Below are positions 1 to 5,074 of a stretch of DNA of 5,074 bases, one piece after another. Source of the stretch: Prevotella sp. CAG:891. Lineage in GTDB: Bacteria > Bacteroidota > Bacteroidia > Bacteroidales > Bacteroidaceae. The stretch spans positions 1-5,074 of the forward strand of contig FR901646.1 of assembly GCA_000437675.1 (NCBI GenBank), in the 5' to 3' direction. The notes below the pieces were generated by a model. It had not been told where the DNA came from, did no database searches, and saw only the letters and a program-made list of their open reading frames with translations. Made by a program: the position numbers and the translations under genes. Position 1 is the first letter of the stretch, and every line of letters starts with the position of its first letter.

Positions 1-1
1 G

Positions 2-289
2 ATTAAGCGTCAGAAAAAATTTTTCATTTTTTTTCGGGTATATGGGCGCGCGTTGCACTCATTGGGGGCAAAACTACGAATTTTGCACGATTCGAACCAA
101 ATGAAAAAACAAGAAAATTCGCGTTTTATGCCGAAGAACATGTTTTGTAGAAGGATTGAGTTCAAAATATGCATCCAGAAGCAACTTTCGAGCAAAAAAA
201 ACGTACAATTCCTATACATCACAAACCCAATAACTTTAGAAAAAAAGGAACTAATTTCCATGAATTACGCCTTCATGATAACCTTTTAA
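2..289 (+). other. A/T-rich open frame of uncertain coding status
   Basis: Reading from position 2, this frame stays open for about 95 codons and ends at TAA 287-289. The first ATG in it is at 53, giving 78 residues. The opposite strand is also open over most of the stretch (10-261). The translation is rich in Lys, Phe, Ile and Asn, and I see no domain, signal peptide or convincing start signal. Long open frames are unusual in DNA this rich in A and T, so it may be the 3' end of a gene that begins before the window, a decayed gene, or a dispersed intergenic repeat. I have a vague impression of similar short hypothetical proteins in other Bacteroidales genomes, but cannot verify it. I would not call it a gene without homology. 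Confidence 0.2.
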
Positions 290-292
290 TAT

Positions 293-305
293 AATAACTG
301 TTATT
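293..305. repeat. Short perfect palindrome
   Basis: AATAAC-T-GTTATT is a perfect 6-bp inverted repeat around a central T. It lies about 35 bp upstream of the -33 element of the lipoprotein promoter, where a regulator could bind. It is A/T-rich and short, so chance is a real alternative. Confidence 0.2.
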
Positions 306-339
306 TTTCTTTCTATTAGCAGAAAAGAATATTGTTTTT

Positions 340-371
340 ATTGCATATGTAAAACAAACTCTTTAGTTTTG
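340..371 (+). promoter_or_regulatory. Bacteroidetes-type promoter of the lipoprotein gene
   Basis: The -7 element TAGTTTTG (364-371) matches the Bacteroidetes consensus TAnnTTTG exactly. ATTG (340-343) fits the -33 TTTG with one mismatch, at a spacing of 20 bp. Transcription would start near 378 and leave a leader of about 65 nt before the ATG at 443. The left copy of the inverted repeat (383-403) falls just after the predicted start, inside the leader. Confidence 0.65.
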
Positions 372-382
372 CAATGTAAACA

Positions 383-403
383 AACCGATAATATTATGGG
401 AAC
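383..403 (+). repeat. Left copy of inverted repeat flanking the lipoprotein gene
   Basis: This 21-bp stretch (AACCG, then the palindromic core ATAATATTAT, then GGGAAC) reappears inverted at 959-980 with a single inserted base. The similarity extends outward: AATG at 373-376 lies 6 bp outside the repeat, and its complement CATT (987-990) lies 6 bp outside the other copy. It sits immediately downstream of the promoter, within the predicted 5' leader. Confidence 0.75.
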
Positions 404-442
404 GTCAACAATTTTCATGAACCTCAAAAAAAATCGCGCATT

Positions 443-886
443 ATGAAAAAATTATTCATTTTAGCCAGTTTCCTAATTCCGTCCTCTATTTGCTGGCTGA
501 GTTGTAGCAATGATAATTCTGCTCTAAGCGAAAATATAGAAGAATACGAATTAAAGAGTAAACCAATGGCTAATCGCTTAGCAGATGCATTTGAAGAAAT
601 TGCTATCAACAAGGATGGCGATTATGATGAAGGAGCCTTTATTGTTTACGACACTGAGACTGATGAATTGTTAGCAGCTGATGTGTTTTCATACGGTCTT
701 GGGCAAATTGCGGCTGTACGCAGCGGAGAAATGAGCGAAGAATATGCTTTTACAACCTTGGGAGCAGATCCTCCTAAAAACCAAGGCTGGATTTACTTTG
801 ATACCTGTAAAGGGAAAGTAAACTCTTTAAAATTGGCTATGCGTTTAAACAAAGTCATACCCCAAAATGCAGACTTCGAAATATAA
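443..886 (+). CDS. Small predicted lipoprotein, family unrecognised, possibly cut short by a stop codon
   Basis: This encodes 147 residues. The N-terminus is a lipoprotein signal: Lys2-Lys3, a hydrophobic stretch of residues 4-19, and a lipobox-like WLSC with the acylated cysteine at Cys21, followed by SNDNS. The product should therefore be anchored in the inner or outer membrane, facing the periplasm or cell surface. The mature part is acidic (residues 28-63 are rich in Glu and Asp), with an internal FIVYDTETDELLAADVF segment that reads like a beta-hairpin and a later segment around WIYFDTCKGK followed by a likely helix. I do not recognise the family and assign no function. The start is supported by the promoter at 340-371, the Lys-Lys signal N-terminus and an A-rich leader. 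The frame continues sensibly past the TAA for 16 codons, so the natural protein may be about 164 residues. The gene stands alone and is enclosed by an inverted repeat. Confidence 0.75.
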   Translation: MKKLFILASFLIPSSICWLSCSNDNSALSENIEEYELKSKPMANRLADAFEEIAINKDGDYDEGAFIVYDTETDELLAADVFSYGLGQIAAVRSGEMSEEYAFTTLGADPPKNQGWIYFDTCKGKVNSLKLAMRLNKVIPQNADFEI

Positions 887-937
887 GTAGAACACCCCAA
901 AGATGGCAGCAGCAAGGTATGGTATAGACTCACTTAG
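887..937 (+). other. In-frame continuation of the lipoprotein gene past its stop
   Basis: Directly after TAA 884-886 the same frame reads VEHPKDGSSKVWYRLT and then stops at TAG 935-937. Joined to the preceding FEI, this gives an alternating strand, a Lys-Asp-Gly-Ser turn and a second strand with Trp and Tyr, which looks like a C-terminal beta-hairpin. A single-base change from TAT or TAC (Tyr), or from CAA, AAA or GAA, would create the TAA. Sixteen open codons alone are not statistically remarkable; the protein-like pattern is the main argument. Confidence 0.4.
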
Positions 938-958
938 GCCAATTTAAATTTTACACAA

Positions 959-980
959 GTTCCCAATAATATTATCGGTT
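959..980 (-). repeat. Right copy of inverted repeat flanking the lipoprotein gene
   Basis: The reverse complement of this 22-bp stretch matches 383-403 at every position apart from one extra T. It lies 21 bp after the TAG that ends the extended lipoprotein frame, so the two copies enclose the whole gene including the possible C-terminal extension. No target-site duplication is visible outside the two copies. Confidence 0.75.
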
Positions 981-1110
981 GAATCGCATTTTTGGCTAGA
1001 TTTTCGACAAGTGATATCGGGAGAAGAACGAGAACGGAGCTAAGAATGGTTAGGAAAAAGCTTGGCGGGTTCGCGTTTTTTTGCGAATATTGTAGTCTGT
1101 TTTTGGTAAT
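981..1110. other. Intergenic stretch with no supported gene
   Basis: One plus-strand frame is open from 983 to 1165. Its ATG at 1046 would give a 40-residue peptide running through the hairpin at 1111-1143 and ending just before the acyltransferase gene. I see no start signal or domain. A weak -7-like TGTTTTTG occurs at 1098-1105, with no -33 element at the right distance. Confidence 0.3.
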
Positions 1111-1143
1111 GTACGGAGTTCGGACCGCAGTCCGGACTCCTAC
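1111..1143 (+). repeat. Strong hairpin in the acyltransferase leader
   Basis: The arms 1115-1125 and 1130-1140 pair over 11 bp, with one G-U wobble in RNA and a CGCA loop. After a bulged C at 1114 the stem continues for three more pairs (1111-1113 with 1141-1143). No T-run follows, so this is not a standard intrinsic terminator. It lies 37 bp before the acyltransferase start and is G/C-rich within A/T-rich surroundings. It could be a leader structure, a Rho-dependent or attenuator-like element, or a dispersed palindromic repeat. Confidence 0.6.
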
Positions 1144-1155
1144 TTATACATCTAT

Positions 1156-1167
1156 TATATATATATA
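1156..1167. repeat. (TA)6 simple repeat
   Basis: Six TA dinucleotides in a row lie 13 bp before the acyltransferase start codon. Length changes here by slippage could alter the spacing or structure of the leader, but this is only a possibility. Confidence 0.5.
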
Positions 1168-1180
1168 AGGTTGTCGACTT

Positions 1181-2200
1181 ATGCGGAAATCGAATATGGA
1201 GCTGCTGCGAATCGTGGCCATGCTCATGGTTTTGTTACTCCATGCCACGTTTGAAACGATGCACTACCCTAGCCCGAAGTTGGTGCAAGCTGCACCCGAT
1301 TCGTGGTTAGGCATTATTTTAACAAATCAAGCTTGTCTTTGCTGCGTCGATGTGTTTGTACTCATTACCGGATGGTTCGGCACACACTTCAAAATGCAGA
1401 ATGTGTGGAAACTACTGTATCAAGTGGCCTTTATCAGTTTGACTATTACTGTCGGCATCAGCCTATGGTCCGGCGGTTTGCCGGGTAGCCCACTACAAAT
1501 TGCGCAATCGGTATTGGGTTATTGGTTTATCAACTCTTACCTGGTTATGTACCTGCTAAGCCCCGTGCTAAACAGTTTTACCGAACAACAGGGCGAAGCG
1601 GAGCAACGGCATTTTCTCCTGGTATTTTTTGGGTTGAGCATTCCTGCCTCGTTTCTGTTTGAGGATTTGGACCGTGGTTTTTCGGCTGTGAGCTTTTGCG
1701 GCCTTTACTTACTGGGCCGTTACCTGCGTCTGTACGGAGCAGCCCGGTTGCAACACCTCCACCGCTGTCGGTTTTTGGGAACCTTTGCGATAAACACCTT
1801 TACCCTCAGTCTGATTTATTGGCTGTACTTTTGGCTCAAACCGATATACTCCCCCTGCTCTACTTCAATCATCAACATTACTTCGGTAATGACGGCTTAC
1901 ACCAACCCGTTCGTGATACTGAATGCGGTTTGCCTGATTCTGTATTTCAGCCGACTCAACTTCAGCAGCCGCCTGATAAACTGGCTGGGTGCGGGAAGTC
2001 TGGCGGCTTACCTTACGCACCAACAAATGTTTGTGAGACCGAAATACTTTGAATGGATTCTCTATTTGGACAACAAATTCGGAACGGTGCTTTTCGTGCT
2101 GACGGTGGCGGGCAGCATTCTACTGATTTTTGTGGCATCAGTGATGTTGGACCGCGTTCGCGACAAGACTTGGAAATTGTTGGCGAAAAGAAGCAAATAG
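1181..2200 (+). CDS. Membrane acyltransferase, acyltransferase_3 family (probable surface-glycan O-acyltransferase)
   Basis: This encodes 339 residues, a normal full length for this family of integral-membrane acyltransferases. Members transfer acetyl or other acyl groups to capsule, lipopolysaccharide or exopolysaccharide sugars. The N-terminus SNMELLRIVAMLMVLLLH has the hallmark Arg10-x10-His21 arrangement thought to be needed for catalysis. Other family features are VDVFVLITGWFG (56-67), YWFINSYLVMYLLSPVLN (114-131), GLYLLGRYLRLY (174-185), and NPFVILNAV (242-250) leading to INWLGAGSLAAYLTH with His280. I count about ten hydrophobic segments, and the protein ends in a short basic cytoplasmic tail. 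The ATG at 1181 is preferred over Met6 because Bacteroidales homologues usually start with a few residues before the xELLRI motif. There is no Shine-Dalgarno sequence, and the promoter is not clear. No glycosyltransferase or polysaccharide export gene is adjacent, so the substrate cannot be inferred. The family call is secure; the substrate is unknown. Confidence 0.93.
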   Translation: MRKSNMELLRIVAMLMVLLLHATFETMHYPSPKLVQAAPDSWLGIILTNQACLCCVDVFVLITGWFGTHFKMQNVWKLLYQVAFISLTITVGISLWSGGLPGSPLQIAQSVLGYWFINSYLVMYLLSPVLNSFTEQQGEAEQRHFLLVFFGLSIPASFLFEDLDRGFSAVSFCGLYLLGRYLRLYGAARLQHLHRCRFLGTFAINTFTLSLIYWLYFWLKPIYSPCSTSIINITSVMTAYTNPFVILNAVCLILYFSRLNFSSRLINWLGAGSLAAYLTHQQMFVRPKYFEWILYLDNKFGTVLFVLTVAGSILLIFVASVMLDRVRDKTWKLLAKRSK

Positions 2201-2247
2201 CTGCTGATCAATGAGTATATGTTGAAAAATCATTTCTCCCCAAAATG

Positions 2248-2290
2248 AAAAACTCCGGAGCACCCAATTGAGGCGTTCCGGAGTTTTTTT
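2248..2290 (+). terminator. Intrinsic terminator after the acyltransferase, probably bidirectional
   Basis: The arms 2248-2259 (AAAAACTCCGGA) and 2277-2288 pair perfectly over 12 bp, and TTTTTTT (2284-2290) follows the G/C-rich part. The loop region can form a few further pairs. An A-run on the left arm gives five Ts on the minus strand, so the hairpin could also stop transcription coming from the convergent barrel gene, 151 bp beyond that gene's stop codon. Confidence 0.85.
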
Positions 2291-2441
2291 AAAAGAAATA
2301 ACTGTCCTCTCTTCAACTCAACAATTTTCCAAAAAGGCTTCGATCCGGCTATTCTCGAAAAATTGCTTTTATCAAAATTATAGTTCAAAAGGCCCCTTCA
2401 TCAACCACCAAACATCTATTTATGATTTTCCATAACAAAAC
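2291..2441. other. Convergent intergenic spacer
   Basis: This short region lies between the terminator and the stop of the minus-strand barrel gene. I see no gene and no second terminator, so the barrel transcript probably runs through it to the shared hairpin at 2248-2290. Confidence 0.4.
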
Positions 2442-4562
2442 CTACTCACCATGCAACACACTGGTTTTGGCATCCGAAGGGCCGGAAATGTCAATCGAAC
2501 GATCCACCTTTTTGCCATAGCCAAAGGTATAGGTAAGGTTTACTGTAAAGGCACGCCCTTTTTCGCGGAAGTCGAAACGCGACGAATAGTAAGGCGAGGT
2601 AAACTGTTCCCAACGCTTGTTCCGCTTGCTAAAGATGTTCTCGGCTTGAAACGAGAGATACAGGTTTCCGTTGCCATAGGTTATTGAAGCGCCCCATGCA
2701 CCCTGTCTCCAGGTTTTTCTCATACCCGATTCATCAACATCCTTGTAGGGGCCTTTGTACGAAATACCCATTTCCACATCCTTCAACTTATAGTCGATAC
2801 TTCCCGAAAAAGTGACGTGATGAAACTTGTCGTAACGTGCTCCTTGAACATGAACAAACGACCATTCGGGCGAGATGCTGACCGACAAGTTGTCGTTGAA
2901 GAACGAACCGTCGATGCTGATGTTTGCCATTACTCTGTCTTCGGAATGCAGCGGATTGACGAGTTCTTTTACCAAACCACCCTGTTCAAATGATGCCGGT
3001 CTGTAAGTGGTGATGATTTCGTTCTTGGTCTTTACGTAGCCCAATCCATAAGATAGCGAAAGCCATTTCGTGGCCAGATAGGAAGAGTAGATGTAGGTGT
3101 CCCAGGAAGTCAGATTTTTAAGATTCGGATTACCCAACGACCACATCAGTTCTGAGTTTTGCAGCAGTACCGGATTCGATTCGCTTGGCGAGGCCGGACG
3201 CATATACAAGCCCAAACGCCCCCGCAGGTACACCTTTTTCGAAGGACTCCAGCTTGCCGAAGCATTCATCGTAGGGATTACGGTATGCTGTTTTTCCTGA
3301 CCAATTTTCCAAAACGAAGCAGCCATGCCCGGTTCAAGCGTCAAGCCAAAGTCGTCATTCGGATACCATCCCATCTTGAAACTTGCCGTTACGTCCTGTC
3401 TGGCTTGTTTCTGTCTGAGGTTGGCCGAGCCTGTGTAGCAGGTTGAAAACCAATCGAGCGAGGCCGTTGTGTAAAGTTGGAAAAACCATTTTTTTGAAGG
3501 AATGAAACTGGGCATCACTACGATTTTTAGCGAATTTACCTTTTCGTTTGTTCCGTTCAGAATCGGAGTATTCTTACCAATTTGGCTGAAAGCCGATGTA
3601 GTATTTTCAGCGTAGGCATATTTCCAAGAGTTCGACAAAAACCATTTGTCTGAAAATTTGAAATAATAAAGTCCGTAGATTTGCGGTGACAAGCTTTTGG
3701 CGGTGTGGCGCTCTGTTGCGTGCGAAGCATCGAACAGATTTTCCGACCACACGTCCTGACTCAATGAACCACTGCCCGGATTTTCATTCCAGCCAAACGA
3801 CAAGTCGTGCGAAATGGTTGTTTTGTCAGTAACGTACCTTGCATTCCATGCCGTTTGTACCCCGTTTTCGCGGCTGTAGCTGTGCCGGTTTTCGGTTCTG
3901 GTCAGCGTTTCGTATTTCTGATTTTTGTAAAAGAAATCGCGGTATTCCGTTTTTCCCGTTTGCGAAGTCAGGTGGTCGCGTTCGTAATTGCCCCGCACCA
4001 TAAGGCCGTAAGTCCAATTATTACGCACCAATTTCGATGCAGCCGTGTAATAGCCATTGTTCGGAAACCGCTGAAACAAATTCACCCGCGTCACGCCGCC
4101 CACCTTGTATTCGGGCATGATGAAATTGACAACAGCACTCGCTCCCTCGTAGCGTGGGGCGGCAGGATGCTCCAGATACTGCACCCGCTTTACCTCCTTC
4201 GGCCAAAAGGTTTCCAAGTCTATTTGGCTTGCCCTTTTCCCATTGATGAAAACGGGCACAACTTCGCCCATCAGGTTGACAATCCCTCCATCCTTTTCTT
4301 TCAGGTAAGTAAGGTGCATGGTCTTAATCAGCGAAGCCGGGCTGTTCGACAGCCTTTTTTCTGCCTTCGTCGGAATGCAGTTGATTATTCCGTTTTCTAT
4401 CCATTCGCGTTCGCCCATTACCTCCACTCCGCTTAATTGCTTTGAACGGAGCGAATCATCGGGTGCATACAGCAAGTCGTCAAATTCAATGACATTGTCA
4501 GCTTGCGCTATATTCGGAAATATAAGCAAGCAATATAGGGTAAAAGCAGCAATTCTTTTCAT
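2442..4562 (-). CDS. TonB-dependent receptor-like outer-membrane beta-barrel protein
   Basis: This encodes 706 residues. The start at 4562 gives a clean Sec signal peptide (residues 1-21, starting MKRIAAF and ending in Ala-Gln-Ala before Asp-Asn). The frame is open up to an ATG at 4670, but that start would bury the signal and lies upstream of the promoter. A plug-like domain follows: LSGVEVMGE (43-51), FINGKRA near 105-111, then EVKRVQYLEHPAAPRYEG and AVVNFIMPEY ending near 152. This order is typical of TonB-receptor plugs. From about residue 157 to 686 the sequence is barrel-like, with repeated aromatic, alternating strands, a GNPNLKNLTSWDTY motif typical of these receptors, and a closing strand FTVNLTYTFGYGKKV (672-686) followed by a 20-residue tail. 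It fits the outer-membrane beta-barrel family found in Bacteroidales. It lacks the usual N-terminal carboxypeptidase-regulatory-like domain and has no SusD partner, so it is not a standard glycan-uptake pair. The transported substrate is unknown. The gene appears intact. Confidence 0.9.
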   Translation of the reverse strand: MKRIAAFTLYCLLIFPNIAQADNVIEFDDLLYAPDDSLRSKQLSGVEVMGEREWIENGIINCIPTKAEKRLSNSPASLIKTMHLTYLKEKDGGIVNLMGEVVPVFINGKRASQIDLETFWPKEVKRVQYLEHPAAPRYEGASAVVNFIMPEYKVGGVTRVNLFQRFPNNGYYTAASKLVRNNWTYGLMVRGNYERDHLTSQTGKTEYRDFFYKNQKYETLTRTENRHSYSRENGVQTAWNARYVTDKTTISHDLSFGWNENPGSGSLSQDVWSENLFDASHATERHTAKSLSPQIYGLYYFKFSDKWFLSNSWKYAYAENTTSAFSQIGKNTPILNGTNEKVNSLKIVVMPSFIPSKKWFFQLYTTASLDWFSTCYTGSANLRQKQARQDVTASFKMGWYPNDDFGLTLEPGMAASFWKIGQEKQHTVIPTMNASASWSPSKKVYLRGRLGLYMRPASPSESNPVLLQNSELMWSLGNPNLKNLTSWDTYIYSSYLATKWLSLSYGLGYVKTKNEIITTYRPASFEQGGLVKELVNPLHSEDRVMANISIDGSFFNDNLSVSISPEWSFVHVQGARYDKFHHVTFSGSIDYKLKDVEMGISYKGPYKDVDESGMRKTWRQGAWGASITYGNGNLYLSFQAENIFSKRNKRWEQFTSPYYSSRFDFREKGRAFTVNLTYTFGYGKKVDRSIDISGPSDAKTSVLHGE

Positions 4563-4617
4563 TTGTCGTTTCAAAGTAATCGTATTTAAGGGTAAATGAA
4601 TAAGGTTTATTGATGTG

Positions 4618-4649
4618 CAAATGTATATACTTTTTTTAGAAAACCTAAA
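4618..4649 (-). promoter_or_regulatory. Bacteroidetes-type promoter of the barrel gene
   Basis: On the minus strand, TACATTTG (4625-4618) matches the -7 consensus TAnnTTTG exactly. TTTA (4649-4646) fits the -33 TTTG with one mismatch, at 20 bp spacing. Transcription would begin near 4611, about 48 nt before the ATG at 4562. This excludes the longer upstream start at 4670. Confidence 0.65.
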
Positions 4650-4822
4650 TATATGAGTAAATTTATACAATTATCAACCAAAATGTCAAATTTCTACTTC
4701 TTACACACATTCGTGTCGTTTCTATAGGAAACTGAGTTCAAGCATTAACATCCATATGCAGTGTTCCTTCCCCAATTCATATACAGTTCTTTTCATCTCC
4801 TTTATTTTGTAAAAAAGCTGCA
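4650..4822. other. Intergenic region between the barrel promoter and the insertion sequence
   Basis: This is A/T-rich sequence with stops in all frames apart from very short stretches. I see no gene, RNA or strong hairpin. Any upstream regulatory site of the barrel gene would lie here. Confidence 0.4.
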
Positions 4823-5074
4823 TTAGTGTCCAATAAAAATGGACGAGTTAAAAAATTAATCAAATAGTCCTTCAAAAAGGGGATAATCGAGTTCCTTGAT
4901 ATCGTTGAAATCAGTCTTATCGAACAGGTCACGTAAGTTCGTTTTGTCCGTTAGAGAGATGCTTAGAATCTGCAAAACTTCATAAGTTGAGCGTTTCAAT
5001 TGCATATCGTGTTGGACAATAGCTACAAGACAGTATGTGATAATAGCTACACTGATTTGAATGCGGACAGCGTT
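4823..5074 (-). mobile_element. IS4-like insertion sequence, transposase 3' end only
   Basis: The element is identified by its transposase C-terminus and runs off the right edge of the window. Its end is placed near 4823, where TTAGTGTCC is followed by the short inverted repeat GTCCA (4828-4832) / TGGAC (4840-4844). This boundary is inferred, because the other end and any target-site duplication lie outside the window. Confidence 0.6.
4856..5074 (-). CDS. IS4-family transposase, C-terminal 72 residues (truncated by window edge)
   Basis: The minus strand reads without interruption from the window edge to TAA at 4858-4856. It begins AVRIQISVAIITYCLVAIVQ, continues with STYEVLQILSISLTDKTNL and RDLFDKTDF, and ends PLFEGLFD. 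This is the typical C-terminus of the IS4-like transposases (DDE type, often with an N-terminal DUF4372 domain) that are abundant in Bacteroides and relatives. The segment follows the catalytic Glu region, so no DDE residue can be checked here. I see no frameshift or internal stop. The transposase points towards the barrel gene, with its stop about 290 bp before that gene's start codon. Confidence 0.85.
   Translation of the reverse strand, partial: NAVRIQISVAIITYCLVAIVQHDMQLKRSTYEVLQILSISLTDKTNLRDLFDKTDFNDIKELDYPLFEGLFD

Noticed and set aside
424..612. 62-codon open frame on the minus strand opposite the lipoprotein
   Set aside because: It is a shadow of the lipoprotein frame, with no promoter or recognisable product.
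1070..1087. Hairpin TTCGC / GCGAA around a T-run
   Set aside because: The stem has only five pairs and the T-run is in the loop, so it cannot act as a terminator.
1046..1168. 40-codon frame with ATG before the acyltransferase gene
   Set aside because: It runs through the hairpin and TA repeat, has no start signal and no recognisable product. It was kept only as a note under the hairpin.
1696..2052. 118-codon open frame on the plus strand
   Set aside because: It overlaps the acyltransferase in another frame, while the acyltransferase frame has consistent family motifs and membrane segments throughout.
3807..4436. 209-codon open frame on the plus strand
   Set aside because: It lies entirely antisense to the barrel gene, whose plug and barrel motifs are clear. 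The translation has no domain and reads as a shadow.
4725..4800. Minus-strand mini-frame starting MKRTVYELGKEH
   Set aside because: It is only about 24 codons long, has no homology I recognise, and lies in unconserved-looking intergenic DNA.
1..5074. CRISPR array, tRNA, rRNA or riboswitch
   Set aside because: I found no regularly spaced direct repeats, no tRNA-like cloverleaf and no known riboswitch core on either strand.

Overview
The window looks like a piece of a Bacteroidales chromosome (Bacteroides, Parabacteroides or a relative). The signs are two promoters matching the Bacteroidetes -33/-7 consensus (TTTG, about 20 bp, TAnnTTTG), A-rich leaders without a Shine-Dalgarno sequence, a large outer-membrane beta-barrel of the TonB-dependent receptor type, a capsule-type acyltransferase, and the C-terminus of an IS4-like transposase of a kind common in this group. 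I cannot name the species.

Layout. Positions 1-340 are A/T-rich and hold no confident gene, only an open frame of unclear status. Positions 340-980 form one unit: a strong promoter, then a small predicted lipoprotein gene (443-886) enclosed by a long inverted repeat (383-403 and 959-980). The lipoprotein frame ends at a TAA, but the same frame continues for 16 protein-like codons beyond it, so the gene may carry a premature stop. Positions 981-1180 are an intergenic stretch with a strong hairpin (1111-1143) and a TA repeat. Positions 1181-2200 encode a complete membrane acyltransferase of the acyltransferase_3 family, followed by a strong terminator (2248-2290) that can also serve the opposite strand. 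Positions 2442-4562, minus strand, encode an outer-membrane beta-barrel/TonB-receptor-like protein. Its start is best placed at 4562, because a well-formed promoter lies at 4618-4649. Positions 4856-5074, minus strand, are the last 72 residues of an IS4-like transposase, whose element continues beyond the window.

Function. The three chromosomal genes do not form an operon: each has its own flanking region, and the acyltransferase and barrel genes converge. What they share is the cell envelope: a lipoprotein, a probable surface-glycan acyltransferase and an outer-membrane barrel. There is no SusD partner, recombinase or regulator in the window. The most unexpected element is the inverted repeat around the lipoprotein gene, which could be an invertible segment, the ends of a small mobile element, or 5'/3' untranslated regions that pair in the mRNA. 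The sequence alone does not decide between these.
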